Positions 8,520 to 15,965 of a DNA stretch of 64,000 nucleotides are shown one piece after another. The stretch comes from Gaiellasilicea sp963802765 (GTDB lineage: Bacteria > Actinomycetota > Thermoleophilia > Gaiellales > Gaiellaceae). The position numbers and the translations under genes are program-made. The notes under the pieces are model-generated. The model had not been told where the DNA came from and ran no database searches. It worked only from the letters and a program-made list of their open reading frames with translations. The stretch covers positions 1-64,000 of the forward strand of contig CAWDJZ010000017.1 of the NCBI GenBank assembly GCA_963802765.1. Direction: 5' to 3'. The first letter of the stretch is position 1. Each line of letters starts with the position of its first letter.

Positions 8520-8559
8520 GGTCTTCCTCCTCCGTTCACGACCCCTGCCTGACCCGCTG

Positions 8560-8586
8560 GACGGAGACGCCGCCCGCTTTCTTCCC
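8560..8586 (-). promoter_or_regulatory. ECF-type promoter, copy 2
   Basis: Minus-strand GGGAAG (8586-8581), a 17-bp spacer and CGTC (8563-8560), about 41 bp before the paralog 2 start. Confidence 0.65.
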
Positions 8587-8626
8587 TCTGTTTTCGAATT
8601 GCTGCTTGGAAGGCCTCGCAACCAAA

Positions 8627-8656
8627 GCGAAGCGGGCTCCGCAGAGCCCGCTTCGC
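8627..8656 (-). terminator. Terminator after paralog 3
   Basis: A perfect 13-bp stem (8627-8639 with 8644-8656) and a 4-nt loop, 15 bp after the paralog 3 stop. Its sequence is closely related to the hairpin at 7814-7847, as if the gene and its terminator were duplicated together. Confidence 0.85.
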
Positions 8657-8671
8657 GTCTGCCACGTATCT

Positions 8672-9085
8672 CTAGAGCCCGGCGACTCTCGGACGGCGAA
8701 GCTGTCCGACCAAGACTCCGACCGCGAGTGCGATGACGATTGCGCCGATTCCGAACGCAAGCCACTCCCGCCAAGCGAGGGACGAGCTGCTGTCTGCGGG
8801 CACGGGGCTCGGCCGCTGTGACCCCGCCGCTTCGCTCGCCTGCCCTCGTTGGCTGGACGTGAACACGACGGGGAAGTCACCGCGCTCGGGAATGCCTGCC
8901 GAGAGCGGGATGCCGCTCTCCGCGTCGACCTGTCCTGACCAACCGCCCGCCGCTGCGTACCTCGGGCCCGTGTTGCCCTCGTCGAACTTGGCCCAGGCCG
9001 GGGCCGCTCCGCCGCCGACGACGGTCGCAAGCATGAGGCCGAGCGCGAGTCGGCGAAGCCAACGCTCTTTTCCGCGGTATCTCAT
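8672..9085 (-). CDS. KFDEG-type exported protein, C-terminally anchored (paralog 3)
   Basis: A 137-residue protein from ATG 9085 with a GGAGGAGG ribosome site. The signal peptide (KERWLRR, hydrophobic core, APAWA) is followed by KFDEG, RYAAAGGWSG, VDAESGIPLSAGIP and GDFP. A Ser/Pro-rich stretch leads to a C-terminal membrane helix and LRRPRVAGL. It is the closest relative of paralog 1. It is divergent from the ECF sigma gene 105 bp away. The predicted location is the outer face of the cytoplasmic membrane. Function unknown. Confidence 0.8.
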   Translation of the reverse strand: MRYRGKERWLRRLALGLMLATVVGGGAAPAWAKFDEGNTGPRYAAAGGWSGQVDAESGIPLSAGIPERGDFPVVFTSSQRGQASEAAGSQRPSPVPADSSSSLAWREWLAFGIGAIVIALAVGVLVGQLRRPRVAGL

Positions 9086-9125
9086 TGCCGCTCCTCCTCC
9101 ATCGACCCCTCGCCTGAGCCCGCTA

Positions 9126-9153
9126 GACGGCGCCGGCGGCTGCGTTTCTTCCC
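9126..9153 (-). promoter_or_regulatory. ECF-type promoter, copy 1
   Basis: Minus-strand GGGAAG (9153-9148), an 18-bp spacer and CGTC (9129-9126), 40 bp before the paralog 3 start and directly beside the ECF sigma gene. Confidence 0.65.
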
Positions 9154-9190
9154 TTTGTCCGGCAATCGCGCTTGAATTGGCGGTGCTGCC

Positions 9191-9748
9191 ATGACGATCG
9201 GGCTCACCGATGCGCAGCTCGTCGAGCGCTGCCGGGCGGGAGATCCGGCTGCCTGGAACGAGCTGGTCGAGCGCTTCTCGCGCTATGTCTACGCGATCGC
9301 CGTTCGGGCGTACCGCTTATCCGACCACGATGCCGAGGACGTCTTCCAGGAGGTGTTCGCGAAGACGTTCGAGCGGCTCGACTCGCTCCGGGAGGACTCT
9401 GCGATCCGGCCTTGGATCGCACAGCTGACCCGAAACGCCTGCGTCGACCGCCTGCGGGCCGGGGCGCGCGAGCAACCGAGCGAAGAGCCGCGGGCGGAGG
9501 AGCTCGACGGCGCGATCGAGCAACTCGACGAGGCGCTCGACGTGCACGAGGGTCTGCAGGCCCTGTCGCCGAACTGCCGCGAGATCCTCGACCGCTTCTT
9601 CTCCCGCGACGAGAGCTACCGCGTCATCGGCGAAGCCCTCGACCTCCCCGCCGGGACGATCGCAAGCCGGATCTCGCGCTGCCTCGCAAAGTTGCGTGAG
9701 AAACTCGAGGGAAGAAAACCCGTCGCTCGTCCGTCAGGAGAATCGTGA
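9191..9748 (+). CDS. ECF RNA polymerase sigma factor
   Basis: A 185-residue ECF sigma factor. Region 2 spans about residues 8-78 (ERCRAGDPAAWNELVERFSRYVY, DAEDVFQEVFAKTF, then RPWIAQLTRNACVDRLR). Region 4 spans about 110-170 (LSPNCREILDRFF, then SYRVIGEALDLPAGTIASRISRCLAKLR) and contains the DNA-recognition helix. It directs polymerase to a specific promoter. Its neighbours carry a shared GGAAG-N17/18-CGTC motif of the form ECF factors read, so it probably controls paralogs 1-3, the small gene at 10713 and the downstream gene at 9745. No classic zinc-finger anti-sigma gene is adjacent. Confidence 0.93.
   Translation: MTIGLTDAQLVERCRAGDPAAWNELVERFSRYVYAIAVRAYRLSDHDAEDVFQEVFAKTFERLDSLREDSAIRPWIAQLTRNACVDRLRAGAREQPSEEPRAEELDGAIEQLDEALDVHEGLQALSPNCREILDRFFSRDESYRVIGEALDLPAGTIASRISRCLAKLREKLEGRKPVARPSGES
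9709..9735 (+). promoter_or_regulatory. ECF-type promoter, copy 4 (inside the sigma gene)
   Basis: GGGAAG at 9709-9714 and CGTC at 9732-9735 with a 17-bp spacer, inside the last codons of the sigma gene. It would start transcription a few bases before the GTG at 9745. Because it overlaps coding sequence, chance is harder to exclude than for the other copies. Confidence 0.45.
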
Positions 9749-10014
9749 GCAACGTCCCACACGACGAGGAGCGCCTCGGCGAGCTTCTCGGCATGCTGCC
9801 CCCGGCCCCGGCAGGCTGGGTGCAGGCTGCGCAGGAACTGCCCGAGGCACGCAGCCAGCTCGACGAGATCGTCGAGCGGGCACGCGTGGACGCGGAGTTT
9901 CGCGCGCTGCTCGTCGCGGATCTCGAGGCGGCGCTCACGGCGGCGGGGTATGCGCCCCGCACCGCGCTCTCAGCCGCGGTGCGGGCGCGCTTGCCCGAGC
10001 TCGGCTGGGACTGA
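9745..10014 (+). CDS. Small protein coupled to the ECF sigma factor
   Basis: An 89-residue acidic, helical, soluble protein. GTG 9745 overlaps the sigma stop and AGGAG precedes it, so translation is coupled. The sequence (DEERLGELLGMLPPAPAGW, then LDEIVERARVDAEFRALL) shows no transmembrane helix and no HxxxCxxC anti-sigma motif. The position suggests a partner or modulator of the sigma factor, but that is inference only. No family recognised. Confidence 0.65.
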   Translation: MSNVPHDEERLGELLGMLPPAPAGWVQAAQELPEARSQLDEIVERARVDAEFRALLVADLEAALTAAGYAPRTALSAAVRARLPELGWD

Positions 10015-10035
10015 GGACCGTTTAGGCTTCGGCCG

Positions 10036-10614
10036 ATGCCGCTCTACGACCGAGACCTGCGCGCCGTCCTCGATGAGGTCGCCGGGCCCTCACCCGCTCC
10101 AGGCGCAGGCGCCGTGTCCGGCGTCGTCACCGCGATGGCAGCGGGACTGATCGCGTCGGCCGCACGGCGCTCGACCGACTGGGAGGAAGGGCGCGGCGTG
10201 TCGGCCCAGGCGCAGGCGTTGCGCGCGCGGGTCGAGAAGCTCGCCGAGGCGAACGAGGAGGCCTATCTCGAGGCACTCGCGCTGATCGACGGCGCCGCGG
10301 AGGGCGGCGGTCGCGACGAGGCGATCGGCAAGGCGCTCGACACGGCGGCCGAGCTGCCGCTCTCGATCGCGGAGTGCGCCTACGACGTCGCGCTTCTCGG
10401 CTGCGAGGCTGCCGAGCATGCGGTTCGCGGCGGCGCGGAGGACGCCTGCGCGGCGGTCCTGCTCGCCGAGGCGGCGGCCCGCGCCGCGGCCGGCCTCGTC
10501 GCCGCCAACCTTGTCTCGATGCCGGGCGACGAGCGCGTCGCGCACGCGCAACGGCTCGCGGACGCCGCGACGAACGCGGCGAAGCGCGCCGTCGCGGTGT
10601 CCGCAGCACGGTGA
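10036..10614 (+). CDS. Cyclodeaminase/cyclohydrolase family protein (FTCD C-terminal-like)
   Basis: A 192-residue, almost entirely helical protein matching the formiminotetrahydrofolate cyclodeaminase / methenyltetrahydrofolate cyclohydrolase family. The N-terminal PSPAPGAGAVSGVVTAMAAGL corresponds to the family's P-x-PGGGSV-A-A-x-xGA segment, and LPLSIAECAYDVALLG to its active-site helix region. It would act on one-carbon-loaded tetrahydrofolate, which fits the glycine cleavage genes at 57-62 kb. It lies 21 bp after the previous gene and is followed by a hairpin. Confidence 0.82.
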   Translation: MPLYDRDLRAVLDEVAGPSPAPGAGAVSGVVTAMAAGLIASAARRSTDWEEGRGVSAQAQALRARVEKLAEANEEAYLEALALIDGAAEGGGRDEAIGKALDTAAELPLSIAECAYDVALLGCEAAEHAVRGGAEDACAAVLLAEAAARAAAGLVAANLVSMPGDERVAHAQRLADAATNAAKRAVAVSAAR

Positions 10615-10627
10615 GTCGCCGCGCAAG

Positions 10628-10655
10628 CCCCGAATCCGCTCTCGCGGACTCGGGG
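10628..10655 (+). terminator. Terminator after the cyclodeaminase gene
   Basis: An 11-bp stem with one mismatch (CCCCGAATCCG with CGGACTCGGGG) and a 6-nt loop, 14 bp after the stop. Confidence 0.65.
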
Positions 10656-10712
10656 CGCGAAGATCCCTGAAGGCGTCCGCTGTCGCGGTCGCCCAGGTGA
10701 TTGAGCTCGAGG

Positions 10713-10895
10713 CTAGCTCGAGCCCAGGGCCGGCTTCCGGAACGCCGGAACGTTCTGTTCACGCCGGAACCACCACCGGCGGCGCGGCCGGTCGGAAGCC
10801 ATGCTCACCTCGTGGGCGAGCCGAGCGCGTTCCGCTTCCCGGATGAGATCTGCCTGCCGGTAGCGCGCGATCTCGTGCAACAACGTCGGATGCAT
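10713..10895 (-). CDS. Small basic protein of an actinobacterial type
   Basis: A 60-residue protein from ATG 10895, with AAAGGAG 6 bp upstream; the longer in-frame start at 10958 would overlap the GST gene. It begins MHPTLLHEIARYRQADLIREAE, resembling a common short actinobacterial protein that starts MHPxLLxxLAxxRxxDLxREAE, and ends with a Trp/Arg cluster RPRRRWWFRRE. There is no signal peptide. Function unknown. An ECF-type promoter lies at 10925-10951, linking it to the 7-10 kb regulon. Confidence 0.7.
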   Translation of the reverse strand: MHPTLLHEIARYRQADLIREAERARLAHEVSMASDRPRRRWWFRREQNVPAFRKPALGSS

Positions 10896-10924
10896 TTGTG
10901 CTCCTTTCTCGTCGCCGACCACAA

Positions 10925-10951
10925 GACGAGTGGGCATCGATCTTTCTTCCG
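10925..10951 (-). promoter_or_regulatory. ECF-type promoter, copy 5
   Basis: Minus-strand CGGAAG (10951-10946), a 17-bp spacer and CGTC (10928-10925), 29 bp before the ATG of the 60-residue gene. The GGAAGAAA block is shared with copies 1-4. Confidence 0.6.
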
Positions 10952-10954
10952 GGC

Positions 10955-11572
10955 TCAAGCTCGCGGGCGCGCGTTCACGCGGTGGATCCAGGCCTCGAGC
11001 CGTGGGTAGCGGCCGTTCAGGGGCATCGCGTCGCGAACGATCTCGTGGAAGCGGTGCTCGTCGCCTTCCTCCCAGACGGCCGCGTACTTGAGGAACGGGA
11101 ACGCGGTGACGTCCGCGACGCTGAGCTCTTCACCGAAGAGGTAGTCGCGGCCGGCGAGCAGGCTCTCGAAGAGGGGCAGCGCGCCCGCGATTCGAGCCTC
11201 GAGCTCCGCGATGCGCGCGCGGTCCGGCTCGGGCTTCAGCTCCTCGGCGAAGATCAGGTTCGGCGGCCGCTTCCAGAGCTGGTTGAACCAGTCGAGGAAG
11301 ACCTGCACCTCGGCACGCCGTGCCGGGTCGGCCGGATAGAGCGGCGGCTCGGGGAAGCGCTCTTCGAGATGCGCGAGGATGACCGGCGAGTCGAAGAGGA
11401 CGCGCTCGCCGTCGACCAGAACCGGAACGAGCTCCTGGCCGCTCACGCGGACGACCTCGCTTCGGTCGTCCGGATCGACCTGCACCGATTCGACCTCGAT
11501 CCCCTTGTGCGCGAGCGCGAGCGCGACGCGCTCCACGTTGGTCGAGTAGCGAAAGCGGTACAGCCGCAGCAC
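10955..11572 (-). CDS. Glutathione S-transferase family protein
   Basis: A 205-residue soluble protein with the GST fold. The N-terminal thioredoxin-like domain (residues 1-75) has RFRYSTNVERVALAL, ELVPVLVDG and the DSPVILAHLEERF segment that binds the gamma-glutamyl group. A helical C-terminal domain follows, with LSVADVTAFPFL. Length and order match the family. Actinobacteria mostly make mycothiol, so the true thiol substrate is uncertain. It ends just upstream of the 60-residue gene. Confidence 0.85.
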   Translation of the reverse strand: MLRLYRFRYSTNVERVALALAHKGIEVESVQVDPDDRSEVVRVSGQELVPVLVDGERVLFDSPVILAHLEERFPEPPLYPADPARRAEVQVFLDWFNQLWKRPPNLIFAEELKPEPDRARIAELEARIAGALPLFESLLAGRDYLFGEELSVADVTAFPFLKYAAVWEEGDEHRFHEIVRDAMPLNGRYPRLEAWIHRVNARPRA

Positions 11573-11588
11573 GACCTGATCCTACGCG

Positions 11589-11930
11589 TCAGTCGTCGTC
11601 GCTCCCGCTCCCGCTCCCGCCCGACCGGCCACGGCCGCGGTTTCGGCCCCGCCCGGAGCTGTCGTCGGTCTCGCTCTCGGTCTCGGTCTCTGTGGTGGGT
11701 GTTCCCCTCGTCTCCGCCTGGCTCTCCGTCTCCGTCGTCGTGCGCTCGGTCGTCGTGCGCTCGGTCGTCGTGCTCGCGTTCGTGGTTGCTGCCGGCGGTG
11801 CGAGCGCAGGGGCAGGCTCGAGCCGCACGACGGGCAGCGAGATCGTGTCGCGCGTGACCAGGTGCACTCCGAAGCCGACCGCGACGGCGAGGACGAGGCC
11901 GAGGAGCCCGAGCGCCACGGTGCGGGTCAC
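11589..11930 (-). CDS. Membrane-anchored Thr/Glu-rich low-complexity protein
   Basis: A 113-residue protein. The GTG start at 11930 overlaps the kinase stop. One N-terminal helix (residues 4-24) anchors it. The outside part is a Thr/Glu-rich linker with TTTER repeats, then an Arg/Gly/Ser stretch and a DDD end. At DNA level the linker holds tandem 15-bp repeats. Its design (anchor, Thr-rich linker, Ser/Gly/Asp tail) matches the protein at 14100 on the other side of the two-component genes, so both may belong to the same signalling unit. Function unknown. Confidence 0.65.
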   Translation of the reverse strand: MTRTVALGLLGLVLAVAVGFGVHLVTRDTISLPVVRLEPAPALAPPAATTNASTTTERTTTERTTTETESQAETRGTPTTETETESETDDSSGRGRNRGRGRSGGSGSGSDDD

Positions 11931-13318
11931 GTCGTCACCCGCTCACGCTCGTGTCGTGTCGCCCGGTCGACCGGAAAGCGGACCTCTGCCCTGGCGCCGC
12001 CGCCCTCCCGCGTACGGATCGACGCCGATCCGCCCCAGCGCCGGGCGAGCGTCTCGACGATCGCGAGGCCGAGACCCGTCCCGGCGCGGTCGGTCCGCCC
12101 GCGCCGGAATCGTTCGAAGACCTGTCGCTCCTGGCCGGCCGGGATGCCCGGGCCCTCGTCCAGCACCGCCAGCGAGCCGTCCGGGCCCCACGAGATCGTC
12201 ACGGTCGTCTCGGGCGGCGCGTAGAGGAGCGCGTTCTCGATCAGATTGTCCAGCGCGATCGCGACGTCCTCCTCGCCGGCGCGGACGAGCGCATCCGCGT
12301 CCTCGTCGAGAACGAGCGCGTGCCCGCTCGCCTCGGCGCGCACCTGCCAGCGCTCGCACGCGTCCTCCGCGACCCTGCGGAGCGACGTCGGCGCCCGCAG
12401 CACCGGACGGTCGCCTTCGCGGGCGAGCGTCAGGAGCGAGTTCAGGAGCCGGGTCAGCCGCTCGACTTCGGCCTCGGCGAGCTGGAGCTCGTGCTCGACC
12501 GCCGGATCGTCGGCTTTCAGCGCGGCGGCCTCGAGCCGGAGCCGCAACCCCGTCATGGGTGTGCGGAGCTGGTGGGACGCGTTGCCGACGAACTCCTTCT
12601 GCGCCTCGAGCGCGCGGCCGAGCCGGTCGGTCATGTCGTTGAACGCGAGCGCGACCTCCCGCTGCTCGCTCGCCCCCTCGACCTCCGCGCGCGCGTCGAG
12701 CTCGCCGTCTTCGACCCGCCTCGCGGTTCGGGCGAGCGCCCGCAGCGGTCGCGCGAGCTGGCCCGCCAGCACCCAGGCGAGCGCGAGGCCGAGCGCGAGC
12801 GCGGCCAGGCCGACGCCGACAACGACGAGCACGTTCCGTCGCGCCCGCTCTCCGAGCGCGTCGACGCTCTGCGTGACGCGGACGCCGCCGACGAGCCGAC
12901 CACCGTCCAGCACCGGCACGGCGGTGTAGAGGAGCTCGCCGCCGAGCGTGTCGCTCCGGCGCGTCCCCTGCTCGGACCGGCCGGCCAGCGCAGCGGCGAT
13001 CTCCGGTCGGTCGCGGTACGAGGACAGGCGCAGGCCGGTGCCCGCCGAGTCCGCGAGCAGGCGGCCGCGGGAGTCGACGACGATCACCCGGGCGCCGAGA
13101 TCGCGGCCGGCCCGGCGCACCACGCGCTCGAGCTCCGCCGGATCGTCGAGCCGGCCCGAGGCGGACGCGGCCACGACCTGAGCCTGCGCTGCCGCCTGGG
13201 CGCGCACCTCGGCGTCCACCCGGCTCGAAAGGCTGAGCACGAGCGGGATCTCGAGCGCGACGAGGACGAGGACGAGCACGTACGCGAACGCGGCGAGCAG
13301 CCGCAACCGCAGGCTCAA
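11927..13318 (-). CDS. Sensor histidine kinase (HAMP, HisKA, HATPase)
   Basis: A 463-residue kinase. TTG 13318 overlaps the regulator stop as TTGA; the longer frame upstream would run through the regulator gene. The first membrane helix is residues 7-30. An extracytoplasmic sensor of about 130 residues follows, then a second helix at about 162-185, a HAMP region and the H-box FVGNASHQLRTPMTG with His249. Downstream are the N-box (NLIENALLYAPPE), G1 (DEGPGIP) and G2 (GTGLGLAIV). It phosphorylates the partner regulator at 13315. The signal is unknown; the neighbouring Asp-rich anchored proteins suggest an envelope or cation stimulus, which is inference. Confidence 0.93.
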   Translation of the reverse strand: MSLRLRLLAAFAYVLVLVLVALEIPLVLSLSSRVDAEVRAQAAAQAQVVAASASGRLDDPAELERVVRRAGRDLGARVIVVDSRGRLLADSAGTGLRLSSYRDRPEIAAALAGRSEQGTRRSDTLGGELLYTAVPVLDGGRLVGGVRVTQSVDALGERARRNVLVVVGVGLAALALGLALAWVLAGQLARPLRALARTARRVEDGELDARAEVEGASEQREVALAFNDMTDRLGRALEAQKEFVGNASHQLRTPMTGLRLRLEAAALKADDPAVEHELQLAEAEVERLTRLLNSLLTLAREGDRPVLRAPTSLRRVAEDACERWQVRAEASGHALVLDEDADALVRAGEEDVAIALDNLIENALLYAPPETTVTISWGPDGSLAVLDEGPGIPAGQERQVFERFRRGRTDRAGTGLGLAIVETLARRWGGSASIRTREGGGARAEVRFPVDRATRHERERVTT

Positions 13319-14025
13319 CGCAGCTCCTCGGGCGAGGCGAAGCGGAAGCCGACGCCGCGGACGGTGTGGAGATAGCGCGAGGACGACGGGTCGTCGTCGA
13401 GCTTCTTGCGGAGGGCGCTCACGTGGACGTCGAGCGTCTTCGTGGAGCCGAACCAGCTCGTTTCCCACACCTCCTCGATGATCCGCTCTCTCGAGACGAC
13501 CGTGCCCGCCTCGCGCATCAGAAGCGCGAGCAGGTCGAACTCCTTGCGGGCGAGCTCGACCGGCTCGCCGTCGAGCGTCACGGTTCGCCGCGCTGGATCG
13601 AGCCGCACGGTGCCGATCTCGATCGGGCCGTCGGCGGCGGCGCCACCGGGCGCCTGCGTACGGCGAAGCACGGCGCGGATCCGCGCGATCACCTCTCGGG
13701 CGCTGAACGGCTTGACGACGTAGTCGTCCGCGCCGAGCTCGAGGCCGACGACGCGGTCAGCCTCCTCGCCGCGCGCGGAGAGGATGATGATCGGGACGTT
13801 CGAGGAGGCACGGAGCTCGCGGCAGACGTCCAGCCCCGAGCCGTCGGGAAGCATCAGATCGAGGAGGACGAGGTCGGGTCGCAGCGAGCGTCCGCGCTCG
13901 AGCGCGTCGGCGACGGTGTGTGCGATCTCTGCGTGGAAGCCGTCCCGCTCCAGCGCTTCCGCGAGCGGGGTCGTGATCGACTCCTCGTCCTCGACCAGCA
14001 GGATCGTCCGCCTCGTCTGAGCCAC
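13315..14025 (-). CDS. OmpR/PhoB-type response regulator
   Basis: A 236-residue regulator. The receiver domain has the acidic pair VEDEE, phosphoacceptor Asp56 in LLDLMLP and Lys105 in VVKPF. The C-terminal winged helix (about residues 135-235) has ELARKEFDLLALLM and TKTLDVHVSALRKKL, then the wing RTVRGVGF-like segment. It is first in a three-gene overlapping operon (regulator, kinase, anchored protein). Confidence 0.94.
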   Translation of the reverse strand: MAQTRRTILLVEDEESITTPLAEALERDGFHAEIAHTVADALERGRSLRPDLVLLDLMLPDGSGLDVCRELRASSNVPIIILSARGEEADRVVGLELGADDYVVKPFSAREVIARIRAVLRRTQAPGGAAADGPIEIGTVRLDPARRTVTLDGEPVELARKEFDLLALLMREAGTVVSRERIIEEVWETSWFGSTKTLDVHVSALRKKLDDDPSSSRYLHTVRGVGFRFASPEELR

Positions 14026-14034
14026 GGGGGAAGT

Positions 14035-14071
14035 GTGCCCGCCCCGGGGAGAGACCAGTCGGGGCGGGCAC
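14035..14071 (-). terminator. Terminator between the Asp-rich gene and the two-component operon
   Basis: A perfect 12-bp stem (GTGCCCGCCCCG with CGGGGCGGGCAC) and a 13-nt loop, 28 bp after the stop of the Asp-rich gene on the minus strand. The regulator may therefore have its own promoter in the short remaining space, or depend on read-through. Confidence 0.7.
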
Positions 14072-14099
14072 GGCTTGGGGAGAAGGGCTACACCATCTC

Positions 14100-14519
14100 C
14101 TAGTCGTCGTCGTGGTCCGAACCCGAGTTGGAGCCGGAGCGGTCGTCGTCGCCGCCGTGGTCGTCGTCATGGTCGTTGTCGTCGCCGGAACCGCGGCCCG
14201 AATTGTCGTCGTCGTCCTCGACGCCGCCCGCACCGGTGCAGCGCGGGTCGTTTGCGTGCTCGGCCTCGTCGCACGGGCCGGAGATGTCGATCGTGCCGGT
14301 GGCCACCGGCGGGTTGCCGGTGACGACGTCGTCCTCGACCGTCGTGGTTGCGGCGGTCGTCGTCGTGCCCGTGGTCAGCTCGGCATCGTCCGAGGTCGTC
14401 GCCCCGGGCAGAGAGACCGTGCGGGCCGGCTCGGTGTCGTCGAGGCCGGCCGCGGCGGCGTAGCCGCCGGTGGCAAGCACCAGGGCCCCGAGCAGGCCGA
14501 TCAGCAGCTTCGTCATCAT
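14100..14519 (-). CDS. Exported Thr-rich, Asp-rich protein
   Basis: A 139-residue protein from ATG 14519 with GGAGG upstream. The N-terminal hydrophobic segment (residues 4-24) is a signal peptide or anchor. A Thr-rich linker (TTTTAATTTVEDD) is followed by a small Cys pair (GPCDEAEHANDPRC) and a tail of about 40 residues made of Asp, His, Gly, Ser and Asn. Such tails can bind divalent cations. It lies upstream of the regulator and kinase and resembles the anchored protein at the operon's end. Function unknown. Confidence 0.7.
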   Translation of the reverse strand: MMTKLLIGLLGALVLATGGYAAAAGLDDTEPARTVSLPGATTSDDAELTTGTTTTAATTTVEDDVVTGNPPVATGTIDISGPCDEAEHANDPRCTGAGGVEDDDDNSGRGSGDDNDHDDDHGGDDDRSGSNSGSDHDDD

Positions 14520-14645
14520 CGATCCCTCCTGGTTGCGTTCACCAGTCGAGGATGCCCGCGGCCTCCCCAGCCCCGGGCCAGGCGAAGGCAAGGGCTTGGT
14601 AAAGCGATGCTCCGAACTCGTCCGCTACACTGGCGCCCGCGCCAC

Positions 14646-14718
14646 GGCCCATTCGTCTAGTGGCCTAGGACACCGCCCTCTCACGGCGGCGGCACGGGTT
14701 CGAATCCCGTATGGGCCT
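14646..14718 (+). tRNA. tRNA-Glu (anticodon CTC)
   Basis: The acceptor stem GGCCCAT (14646-14652) pairs with ATGGGCC (14711-14717). The anticodon stem CCGCC/GGCGG encloses loop CTCTCAC with anticodon CTC, and the T arm is ACGGG-TTCGAAT-CCCGT. CCA is not encoded. Confidence 0.96.
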
Positions 14719-15087
14719 TTAGGCGGTACAAGCTGGACAGCCTGCAAACCGGCTTGGTTGCTCGCAAACCCGCGTGGTTGAGCCAGGAACGGCGGTTTCC
14801 CGGCCGTGCTCGTGCGTGACGTGAAAGACCGCGTTCGCGCGTGCGGTGCAGACCCCGGTGGAACCTCGGGCTTTCGCCCAACCTGGCAACAGGCGCCTTC
14901 CTCGAGACCTCGAGCACCAGTCGCGCCAGCGCGAAGGGCTCGACTGAATCGTCTGTGGCCCGGTCAGGCGGCCCATTCAGTAAGCCGTCACCGATCCGAA
15001 TGAGCACATAGACGCGGTGCTGTGGGCGTGAACCTATCCCGTTGACCGGTTGTTGAGCGACGCCGGATCAGAGATGGTCGGTCGCAA
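14719..15087. other. Intergenic stretch after tRNA-Glu
   Basis: No convincing gene. The ORFs on either strand lack ribosome sites and show antisense-tRNA peptides. It does hold an imperfect direct repeat, GCAAACCGGCTTGGTTG near 14744 and GCAAACCCGCGTGGTTG near 14763, of unknown meaning. Confidence 0.5.
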
Positions 15088-15795
15088 ATGCCGGCTGACC
15101 GCTTCTCTCGGTTCCAACCGCTCGCGGGGATGCTCGCCGCGCTGCTCTTCCTCACCGGCCTACTCGTGTTCCGCAACGACCCACCAAGCGAAACCGATGT
15201 GGCAGCGACGTTCTCGTACTGGCAGGACGACCGAGGGCGCCACCAGATCGTCGCCCTGCTCTTGACGCCCCTGATGGGGCTCCTCCTGATCTTCTTCGGT
15301 GCCGGGCTCAGGCGGCGGCTGTCCTTCGGGAGCGAGGACTCCGGGCACGGCCTGGTCGCCTTCGGCGGCGCTTTGCTCGCGGCCGGAACGTTCCTCCTGG
15401 TCGGGATGCTCGAGGCGGCGATGACGAACGCCGCGAAGGACGGCAACCGGCAGGCGGTCTACGCACTGAACCAGTTGCATTCCTACGACTGGCTCGCGTG
15501 GAACGCCGCCTTCGCCGCCCTCCTTCTCGCCACCGGGCTCGGCGCGCTCCGGAACGCGATGCTGCCCAAGTGGCTCGCGTGGGCTACCGTCGTCATCGGA
15601 GCGAGCCTGCTCACCCCAGTGGGGTTCTTCGGCTTCATCCTGCTGCCGGTGTGGCTCTTCGTCACCGGGTTCTGGCTGACCTTCCGCGACAGCGCTGCCC
15701 GCGGGACGGGAGGGGTAGCCGAGAAACCCCTCCCCAGCCGCGCGGCCGAGGCCGTGTTCAGGGATCAACCGCCGCCAGCGCCCGATACGCCGTAG
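15088..15795 (+). CDS. Multi-pass membrane protein, unknown function
   Basis: A 235-residue protein with about six transmembrane helices (around residues 10-28, 52-74, 92-112, 135-155, 160-180 and 183-203) and a polar C-terminal tail. Layout and helix spacing resemble DUF4386-like membrane proteins, but I do not see a diagnostic motif. It stands alone, with an ATG start and good codon bias. No function is proposed. Confidence 0.7.
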   Translation: MPADRFSRFQPLAGMLAALLFLTGLLVFRNDPPSETDVAATFSYWQDDRGRHQIVALLLTPLMGLLLIFFGAGLRRRLSFGSEDSGHGLVAFGGALLAAGTFLLVGMLEAAMTNAAKDGNRQAVYALNQLHSYDWLAWNAAFAALLLATGLGALRNAMLPKWLAWATVVIGASLLTPVGFFGFILLPVWLFVTGFWLTFRDSAARGTGGVAEKPLPSRAAEAVFRDQPPPAPDTP

Positions 15796-15839
15796 CCGTC
15801 GGTAACAGGATGATCTAGGCGTCCGGCTCATCGCCGGCG

Positions 15840-15965
15840 ATGCTCGCCGGTGCCTGGACGTGGCTTACGACTGATGAGGCGCGCTTCGTCGCCGACGCGT
15901 TGATGCAAGCGGCTGACGACGCTGACGAGCTGTGTTCGCGTGACCCGCGCGACGGCGTCCTATGA
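15840..15965 (+). CDS. Very short possible gene
   Basis: A 41-codon ORF from ATG 15840. Its middle, LTTDEARFVADALMQAADDADE, resembles the LTPEEARxLAxALLEAADEAE motif that ends many small actinobacterial proteins. It may be a short gene or the remnant of a longer one. The surrounding 15.8-16.2 kb holds nothing else I can support. Confidence 0.3.
   Translation: MLAGAWTWLTTDEARFVADALMQAADDADELCSRDPRDGVL

Noticed and set aside
14681..15007. Minus-strand ORF across tRNA-Glu
   Set aside because: Ends HTGFEPVPPP, again an antisense-tRNA artefact, with no ribosome site.
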